5,696 bases of DNA from Betaproteobacteria bacterium (GTDB lineage: Bacteria > Pseudomonadota > Gammaproteobacteria > Burkholderiales > SG8-39). The translations under genes and the position numbers were made by a program. Positions 1-5,696 of the stretch are shown here, piece after piece. The notes beneath the pieces are model-generated. The model was not told where the DNA came from and made no database searches. It saw only the letters and a program-made list of their open reading frames with translations. Positions within the stretch are counted from its first letter, which is position 1; every line of letters starts with the position of its first letter. The stretch spans positions 1-5,696 of the forward strand of contig DAHVFK010000243.1 in assembly GCA_027317055.1 (NCBI GenBank), read 5' to 3'.

Positions 1-1039
1 CGAGCGCGGCCTTGACCAGTTCGGCGCAGGGCCGCTCGAGCTGCAGTCCGAGCATCAGGCCCATGCCGCGGATTTCCGCCACTCCCGAGACCCCGGCCAG
101 TTCGGCTCCCAGGCCCTCGCGGATCACCTTGCCGACGCGGACCGCGTTCTCGAGCAGGCCCTGCTCGCGGATGGCGTCGATGGTGACGACCACCGCGGTG
201 CAGGCGAGCGGATTGCCGCCAAAGGTCGAGCCGTGGTTGCCGGGCTTGAGCACGCCCACGGCACGCCCGCCGACGACGCAGGCGCCGACCGGCACGCCCG
301 AGCCGAGGCCCTTGGCGAGCGGCACCACGTCGGGAGCGATCCCGGCGTGCTGATAGACGAACCACTTGCCGCTGCGGCCAAGGCCGCACTGCACTTCGTC
401 CAGCATCAGCAGCCATTCGTTGCGATTGCAGATCTCGCGCAGGCCGCGCAGGTACTCGATGCCGCCGACGTTTATCCCGCCCTCGCCCTGGATCGGCTCG
501 ACCAGCACCGCGGCCACGTTGCGGTTGATCTCGGCGATCTTCTGCACCGCGGCGAGGTCGCCGTAGGGCACGCGCACGAAGCCCGACACCAGCGGCTCGA
601 ATCCCGCCTGTACCTTGCGGCTGCCGGTCGCCGAGAGCGTTGCCAGCGTGCGGCCGTGGAAGGAATTCTCCATTACCACGATCGCCGGCTCCTGGATGCC
701 GCGCTCGTGACCGTATTTGCGCCCGATCTTGATCGCCGCCTCGTTTGCCTCACAGCCCGAATTGCAGAAGAACACCTCCTCCAGGCCGGTAATCTCGGCG
801 ATCCGGTCGGCGGCCGCCTCCTGCAGCGGGATGCGGAACAGGTTGGAGGTATGCAGCACGCGCCCTGCCTGCTCCGCCAATGCGCGCGTCAGCTTCGGGT
901 GCGCGTAGCCGAGCGTGCTGACCGCGATGCCGGCGAGGGCATCGAGATACTTCTTCCCGGCTTCATCCCAAAGCCATACCCCCTCGCCGCGCACGAAAGC
1001 AACCGGTTGGCGGGCGTAGGTATTCATGACATGGGACAT
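1..1039 (-). CDS. argD: Acetylornithine aminotransferase (class III PLP aminotransferase), C-terminus cut by window edge
   Basis: ArgD transfers the amino group of glutamate to N-acetylglutamate semialdehyde, giving N-acetylornithine in cytosolic arginine synthesis; family members can also act on succinyl-diaminopimelate for lysine. Translating the reverse strand gives 346 residues, about 50 short of the usual 390-400. Visible landmarks are CNSGCEANE (92-100), the PLP phosphate-binding region; SFHGRT (126-131); LDEVQCGLGR (213-222), with D214 expected to contact the PLP ring nitrogen; LAKGLGSG (241-248), with K243 as the Schiff-base lysine; and HGSTFGGNPLAC (269-280). The start at 1039 is chosen because GGAGG lies 7 bases upstream; a second in-frame ATG (residue 5) has no such site. 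The decarboxylase lies 75 bases upstream on the same strand. Other class III ornithine aminotransferases are the main alternative, but the motif set and start fit ArgD well. Further arg genes may follow beyond the left edge (inference). Confidence 0.93.
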   Translation of the reverse strand, partial: MSHVMNTYARQPVAFVRGEGVWLWDEAGKKYLDALAGIAVSTLGYAHPKLTRALAEQAGRVLHTSNLFRIPLQEAAADRIAEITGLEEVFFCNSGCEANEAAIKIGRKYGHERGIQEPAIVVMENSFHGRTLATLSATGSRKVQAGFEPLVSGFVRVPYGDLAAVQKIAEINRNVAAVLVEPIQGEGGINVGGIEYLRGLREICNRNEWLLMLDEVQCGLGRSGKWFVYQHAGIAPDVVPLAKGLGSGVPVGACVVGGRAVGVLKPGNHGSTFGGNPLACTAVVVTIDAIREQGLLENAVRVGKVIREGLGAELAGVSGVAEIRGMGLMLGLQLERPCAELVKAAL

Positions 1040-1046
1040 GGCACCA

Positions 1047-1051
1047 CCTCC
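1047..1051 (-). promoter_or_regulatory. Ribosome binding site of argD
   Basis: The reverse strand reads GGAGG, then 7 bases, then ATG at 1039-1037. This is the best Shine-Dalgarno sequence next to an assigned start in the window, and it decides the argD start over the ATG four codons further in. Confidence 0.85.
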
Positions 1052-1059
1052 AAATGCAA

Positions 1060-1081
1060 AACGGCGGCCTTGGCCGCCGTT
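1060..1081 (-). terminator. Strong hairpin in the gap between the decarboxylase gene and argD; terminator or leader stem-loop
   Basis: Positions 1060-1069 and 1072-1081 are perfect reverse complements (10 pairs, mostly G-C), so the realistic RNA is about 9 pairs with a 4-base loop. On the reverse strand the stem is followed by TTTT and then GCATTTGG, so it resembles a modest rho-independent terminator for the decarboxylase gene. It ends only about 9 bases before the argD GGAGG. That leaves no room for a promoter between hairpin and argD, so any argD transcript starting upstream must carry this stem. It could therefore be a leaky terminator, an attenuator, or a stabilising 5' stem-loop. The inverted repeat is certain; the role is inferred. 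Confidence 0.55.
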
Positions 1082-1088
1082 CTCTTGA

Positions 1089-1118
1089 ATGCTAGCACAG
1101 CGCCCGGAGCCAGGTCAC
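1089..1118 (-). promoter_or_regulatory. Possible argD promoter overlapping the decarboxylase stop codon
   Basis: On the reverse strand, GTGACC (1118-1113, four of six matches to TTGACA) is followed after 18 bases by TAGCAT (1094-1089, four of six matches to TATAAT). TG stands one base before the -10, giving an extended -10 form. The -35 would overlap the TGA stop of the decarboxylase. Transcription would begin near 1083, placing the 1060-1081 hairpin at the very 5' end of the argD message. The matches are only moderate and chance agreement is possible. Confidence 0.35.
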
Positions 1119-3103
1119 CCTATGCTGCGCAGCGCCTGTTCCTCGCTCGCGGTGAGCACCCGGACGCAGGGCAGGTAGCCGGCGTGAACCATGCCGTGCA
1201 GCTCCATGCGCTTGTGCGAGTGCAGAAGATCGCCGAGGTATTCGACCACGTTGGCGGTAATCAACTGCCCAGGCACCAGCACCGGAATCCCGGGCGGGTA
1301 GGGGACGATCTGGTCCGCGCAAACGCGCCCCGCCAGGGCCTTGTTGATGCGCTCGCGTTCGTCGAATACCGGCACCAGCTCGCCGCCGCAGTAATACGCG
1401 TCGCGCGGCAGGTAGCGCAGCCGGGTAAAGCCCGGGATCTCCGGCGTCTGCACCAGCCGCCGCGGCGCGCGGCGCTCGCGCGCGATGCGCATCAACGCGT
1501 CGTACAGGCGCGAGAGCTTCGAGCGGGTCGTGCCGATGGTGAGCAGCAGCGTGAGCGTGTTGAAAGTCGATTTCTCGACCTGGATGTTGAAGCGCTCGAA
1601 CAGCTCCTTCTGCAGGTCGTCGACGGTATAGCCGCAGCCCGAGATGTCGATCGTGACCTTGGTCGGGTCGAGGCGTATGCCGTCGTTGCGGACCTCCTCC
1701 GGCAGCAGGTCGGTCAGCTCCAGCACGCGGAACACGCGCGTCGAGTTGATCTGCTCGCGCAGCTCCTTGGCGAGCGCAAGCGTCCTCGACAGCAGCTTGT
1801 AGCCCTCCATGACGGCCTGCTTGCGCGCCACGTCGAGGCTCGCAATCATCGTGTATTGCGGGCTGGTCGAGGTGTGCATGTTGAAGTTCTCGCGGAACAG
1901 GTGCTCCCTGAAATCGGGGTCGTTCACGTGGATCATCGAGGCCTGGGAGAAGGCCGACAGCACCTTGTGCGTGGACTGCGTGGCGTAGTCCGCCCCGGCC
2001 TCGAGCGCGGTCGGGCGGAATTCGGGGTGGAAGCGGGCGAAGCCGTACCAGGCTTCATCGATGATGACCTTGATGCCCTTTTCGTGCGTCGCCTCGATGA
2101 TCGGCGCGAGGTCGTACCTCAGCCCGTCGTAGGTACACGAGGTGAGGATCAGCGCCTCGGCGTCGGGATGCTTGTCTATCGCCTCGAAGATCGTCTTCTT
2201 CGGCACCGGACCGTACAGCCCGTACTTGCGGTTGAGCGCCGAATCCAGGTAGATCGGCAGCGCGCCGGAAAGCACCACGCCGTAATGCACGCTCTTGTGG
2301 CAGTTGCGGTCCAGCAGCAGCTTCTCGCCCGGCGCAAGCAGGGTCTGGAAGATCACCTTGTTGGCGGTCGAAGTGCCGTTGGTGGCGAAGAACGTGCGCC
2401 GCGCACCGTAGGCCTTGGCCGCCATCTGCTGCGCTTCCAGGATCACCCCCTTGGGGTCCATCAGCGAATCGAGCATCGACACGGACACCGACAGGTCGGC
2501 GTCGAATACGTGCTCGCCCATGAATTCGTAGAAGTCGTTCACCCAGGGGCTCGCGCGCAGCGACTCGCCCGAGGAATGGCCGGGCGTGTGCCACTGGTCC
2601 TTGGCCATCCAGACGTAGTTCTTCAGCTGGTCGGTGAACGGCGTCCTGGCGCGCTCCTGGATCTGCGCGTTAAGGATTCGGTAGATGCCGCGGTAGTCGC
2701 GCTCCTCGCGGTAAAAGTAGCCGTCGACCGACTCGGTGAACAGCGCGTCGACGACGTCGTCCTCCTTTTCCTGCGCGATCAGGATGTATACCGAAAGCTC
2801 CGGGCGAAAGCGGGTGATGCGCCTGACCAGCTCGAGCGCGGACATCTGCAGCTTCTTGCGCGCGCCGCCGTTCTTCCTGCCGCCGCCCGGCAGCGAGTAC
2901 AGCGTGTCGTCGACCAGCACCGCCTGGATGTCGCCGTCGCTTTCGATCGCGGCGAGCGCCTCCTTGGCGGTGGTGACGCCGGCGAAGGTGATGCCGAGCG
3001 GGTTGTCGAGCGAGCGCGCCGCGGCAGTGAGCCCCTTGACGAACTCGCGCAGAACCAGGCTCTCGTCGTTGATGACGAGGATTCGGCTGACGGGTTTCGG
3101 CAT
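1115..3103 (-). CDS. Orn/Lys/Arg decarboxylase, fold type I PLP enzyme with CheY-like N-terminal wing domain
   Basis: The product has 662 residues, shorter than E. coli LdcI, SpeC or AdiA (about 710-755). It should remove the carboxyl group of lysine, ornithine or arginine in the cytosol, giving cadaverine, putrescine or agmatine. Residues 1-150 form a receiver-like wing: RILVINDES (7-15), AVLVDDTLY (61-69), VYILIAQEKED (105-115), plus a Gly/Lys-rich loop at 73-84. The PLP core carries TPGHSSGE (173-180), TNGTSTANK (241-249), DRNCHKS (265-271), IIDEAWYGFARFHP (347-360, D349 facing the PLP ring) and TQSTHK (375-380), with K380 as the Schiff-base lysine. VPYPPGIPVLVPGQ (600-613) marks the C-terminal domain. 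TQSTHK resembles LdcI, while DEAWYGFARF resembles AdiA, so the substrate cannot be set from motifs and no symbol is given. The ATG at 3103 is the only standard start downstream of an in-frame TGA, yet no Shine-Dalgarno sequence precedes it. rpsT lies 137 bases upstream on the same strand. Confidence 0.93.
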   Translation of the reverse strand: MPKPVSRILVINDESLVLREFVKGLTAAARSLDNPLGITFAGVTTAKEALAAIESDGDIQAVLVDDTLYSLPGGGRKNGGARKKLQMSALELVRRITRFRPELSVYILIAQEKEDDVVDALFTESVDGYFYREERDYRGIYRILNAQIQERARTPFTDQLKNYVWMAKDQWHTPGHSSGESLRASPWVNDFYEFMGEHVFDADLSVSVSMLDSLMDPKGVILEAQQMAAKAYGARRTFFATNGTSTANKVIFQTLLAPGEKLLLDRNCHKSVHYGVVLSGALPIYLDSALNRKYGLYGPVPKKTIFEAIDKHPDAEALILTSCTYDGLRYDLAPIIEATHEKGIKVIIDEAWYGFARFHPEFRPTALEAGADYATQSTHKVLSAFSQASMIHVNDPDFREHLFRENFNMHTSTSPQYTMIASLDVARKQAVMEGYKLLSRTLALAKELREQINSTRVFRVLELTDLLPEEVRNDGIRLDPTKVTIDISGCGYTVDDLQKELFERFNIQVEKSTFNTLTLLLTIGTTRSKLSRLYDALMRIARERRAPRRLVQTPEIPGFTRLRYLPRDAYYCGGELVPVFDERERINKALAGRVCADQIVPYPPGIPVLVPGQLITANVVEYLGDLLHSHKRMELHGMVHAGYLPCVRVLTASEEQALRSIG

Positions 3104-3109
3104 GGCGGT

Positions 3110-3118
3110 TGCTATAAT
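3110..3118 (+). promoter_or_regulatory. Consensus extended -10 promoter element pointing toward the 3' end of rpsT
   Basis: The plus strand reads TG, one base, then a perfect TATAAT (3113-3118), the extended -10 consensus. Hexamers at normal -35 spacing are poor; CTGACG at 3087-3092 would need a 20-base spacer. An extended -10 can work without a good -35. Transcription would begin near 3125 and run into the reverse-strand rpsT gene, so the product would be antisense or a short noncoding RNA; no credible plus-strand gene follows. A run of five T at 3198-3202 lies about 75 bases downstream, after only a weak 4-pair stem. The element sits 7 bases upstream of the decarboxylase ATG, in AT-richer sequence than its surroundings. 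Confidence 0.4.
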
Positions 3119-3215
3119 CGCGGCAACCTCGCGCCGCGCCGGCTGCGCGCCTTCCGAGCCATCAGATCATGTCCCGAGCAGCGGTCGCCGAGTTCGCTTT
3201 TTCCGCAAACCCCCG

Positions 3216-3251
3216 CGCTGGCGACGCGCTCTGCCGTGGCCTACGCCAGCG
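3216..3251 (-). terminator. Hairpin at the 3' end of rpsT, weak terminator candidate
   Basis: CGCTGGCG (3216-3223) and CGCCAGCG (3244-3251) are perfect 8-base reverse complements around a 20-base loop. On the reverse strand the first arm lies in the last codons of rpsT and the stop codon lies in the loop. The stem is followed by CGGGGGTTTGC, which has only three T, so this is not a typical rho-independent terminator. It might protect the rpsT 3' end or have no role. No better terminator is visible before the decarboxylase, which leaves readthrough from rpsT possible. Confidence 0.25.
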
Positions 3252-3504
3252 ATTTGATCGCGCGCGCGAGGCGGCTCTTGTTTCGATTGGCGGCGTTACG
3301 GTGCAGCACGCGCTTGGATGCGATGCGGTCGATTACGCCCTGCGACTTTTGCAGGGCGTGCTCCGCGGCGGACTTGTCGCCCGCGGCGATCGCCTTCTTG
3401 ACGTTCTTGATCGCGCTGCGCACCGTGGTGCGCAGGCTCATGTTGTGGGTGCGGCGCTTTTCCGCCTGGCGGGCGCGCTTGCGCGCGGAAGCGATGTTTG
3501 CCAT
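3241..3504 (-). CDS. rpsT: 30S ribosomal protein S20
   Basis: S20 is a small basic protein that binds 16S rRNA early in assembly of the 30S subunit. The 87-residue product equals the E. coli length. It opens with MANIASARKRARQAEKRR, followed by NMSLRTTVRSAIKNVKKA (21-38) and ends NKSRLARAIKSLA, the expected lysine/arginine-rich helical pattern. The ATG at 3504 is the family's normal start. The roughly 24-base leader has no evident Shine-Dalgarno sequence. In E. coli, S20 represses translation of its own mRNA, which also has a weak start region, so similar control is plausible here but not shown. A strong promoter stands directly upstream. murJ is transcribed divergently and the decarboxylase gene follows on the same strand. 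Confidence 0.98.
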   Translation of the reverse strand: MANIASARKRARQAEKRRTHNMSLRTTVRSAIKNVKKAIAAGDKSAAEHALQKSQGVIDRIASKRVLHRNAANRNKSRLARAIKSLA

Positions 3505-3534
3505 GAAGGTTGGACCGGGCTGAAAAAGGGGCGC

Positions 3535-3563
3535 ATTGTAGCGGCTAACTCCCCGTCGCGCAA
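3535..3563 (-). promoter_or_regulatory. Sigma70-type promoter of rpsT
   Basis: On the reverse strand, TTGCGC (3563-3558) is followed after exactly 17 bases by TACAAT (3540-3535). The -10 differs from TATAAT at one position and the -35 keeps the TTG core. Transcription should begin near 3528, giving a leader of about 24 bases before the rpsT ATG. The promoter lies within the 92-base rpsT-murJ divergent region and would compete for space with any murJ promoter there. No equally good plus-strand promoter for murJ was found: TTGGAC at 3510-3515 with CATTGT at 3534-3539 is a poor match. Confidence 0.8.
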
Positions 3564-3596
3564 GGAAAATTGCGCCCCGCGCGGGCGTCCGCGGCG

Positions 3597-5131
<1,535 letters not shown>

Positions 5132-5135
<4 letters not shown>

Positions 5136-5696
5136 GCGGCGCGCTGGCGGCATTCGCCGCGGCCGTCGCGGGCGACGATTCGAAGATCGACCTGGCGCGC
5201 GCCTGCCTGCAGATCGCCGAAGACGCCTATCCCGGTCTCGATGTCGAGCGCTATCTGGGCGAGATCGAGCGCCTCGCCATGCGCCTGCGCGGCCGCCTGC
5301 CGCAACCCTGCGGCGCCGAAGAGCGGGTCGTGGCGCTTAACCAGTTCCTGTTCGAGGACCTCGGCTACTGGGGCAACACGGACGAGTACTACGATCCGCG
5401 CAACAGCTATCTGAACGACGTGATCGAACGCAAGACCGGGATCCCGATCACGCTCGCCATCCTGTACATGGAAATCGGCCGCCGGGTCGGCCTGCCGCTC
5501 GAAGGCATCTCCTTCCCGGGACATTTCCTGGTGCGTCTGAGGATGCGCGGCGGGATGCTGGTACTCGACCCGTTCGGCGGCGGCGCGCCGCAATCGGAAG
5601 ACGAGCTGCGCGAGCGCTTGCAGCGCGTCATTCCCGAAGGCGCGGCGGGCGAAGTTCCAGTCGCCGAGCTGCCGCTCGATCAGTTTCTCGAGCCGG
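5132..5696 (+). CDS. SirB1-family transglutaminase-like protein, C-terminus cut by window edge
   Basis: Translation from GTG at 5132 gives 188 residues before the window ends; family members are usually about 265-290 residues, often with a C-terminal TPR-like part that would lie beyond the edge. Signatures are NSYLNDVIERKTGIPITLA (91-109), FPGHFLVR (128-135) and LDPFGGG (145-151), the core of the SirB1 N-terminal transglutaminase-like domain also found in E. coli YchA/SirB1. H131 and D146 sit where the His and Asp of a transglutaminase triad are expected. The only cysteines seen, C25 and C60, are outside the expected catalytic position, so enzyme activity is doubtful. The precise cellular role of the family is not well established. 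The GTG start is supported by GGAG (5122-5125) six bases upstream and by the GTGA overlap with the murJ stop. No signal peptide or membrane span is visible, so it is probably cytosolic. Confidence 0.88.

Noticed and set aside
3184..3225. Inverted repeat GTCGCC / GGCGAC in the gap between rpsT and the decarboxylase
   Set aside because: The stem has only 6 pairs, the loop is 30 bases and no T-run follows on the reverse strand, so it is likely to be chance.
233..3523. A 1096-codon open frame on the plus strand
   Set aside because: It lies opposite argD, the decarboxylase and rpsT, all clearly identified. The translation is rich in Arg, Ala, Val, His and Gln with no recognisable domain, which is typical of the antisense frame of GC-rich genes.
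3576..3585. The palindrome CCCGCGCGGG upstream of murJ
   Set aside because: It is only 10 bases in very GC-rich sequence, with no room for a loop and no second copy, so it is not good evidence for an operator.

Overview
The window is a compact, GC-rich stretch of bacterial chromosome with five protein genes. The intact ones are full length for their families. It suggests a proteobacterium, most likely a betaproteobacterium. This is inferred from the high GC content, from MurJ matching the E. coli protein residue for residue at its functional positions, and from the neighbourhood of rpsT, murJ, a SirB1-type protein and an arginine-biosynthesis gene. No 16S rRNA or other strict marker is present, so the lineage stays tentative.

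Layout. Positions 1-1039 (minus strand) hold most of argD, which runs off the left edge. Positions 1040-1114 are a short gap with a strong hairpin, a good ribosome binding site for argD and a possible argD promoter. Positions 1115-3103 (minus) encode a pyridoxal-phosphate (PLP) decarboxylase of the ornithine/lysine/arginine class with a CheY-like N-terminal domain. Positions 3104-3240 are a gap with a consensus extended -10 element on the plus strand, facing away from the decarboxylase. Positions 3241-3504 (minus) encode ribosomal protein S20 (rpsT), with a clear sigma70-type promoter upstream. From there the plus strand is coding: murJ (3597-5135), the lipid II flippase, overlaps by 4 bases a SirB1-family transglutaminase-like protein (5132 to the right edge).

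How they fit together. rpsT and murJ are divergent across a 92-base region. The rpsT, decarboxylase and argD genes all point left and could be partly cotranscribed. ArgD makes N-acetylornithine on the arginine pathway, and the decarboxylase probably consumes arginine, ornithine or lysine to make a polyamine-related amine. A shared theme of basic amino acid metabolism is therefore plausible but unproven. On the right, murJ and the SirB1-like gene look translationally coupled.

Nothing here looks like a mobile element, defence system, CRISPR array or new multi-gene system. The items most worth checking are the plus-strand promoter facing the 3' end of rpsT, the hairpin in the argD leader, and the substrate and receiver-like domain of the decarboxylase. 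The very long open frames opposite murJ, argD and the decarboxylase are antisense shadows produced by high GC content.
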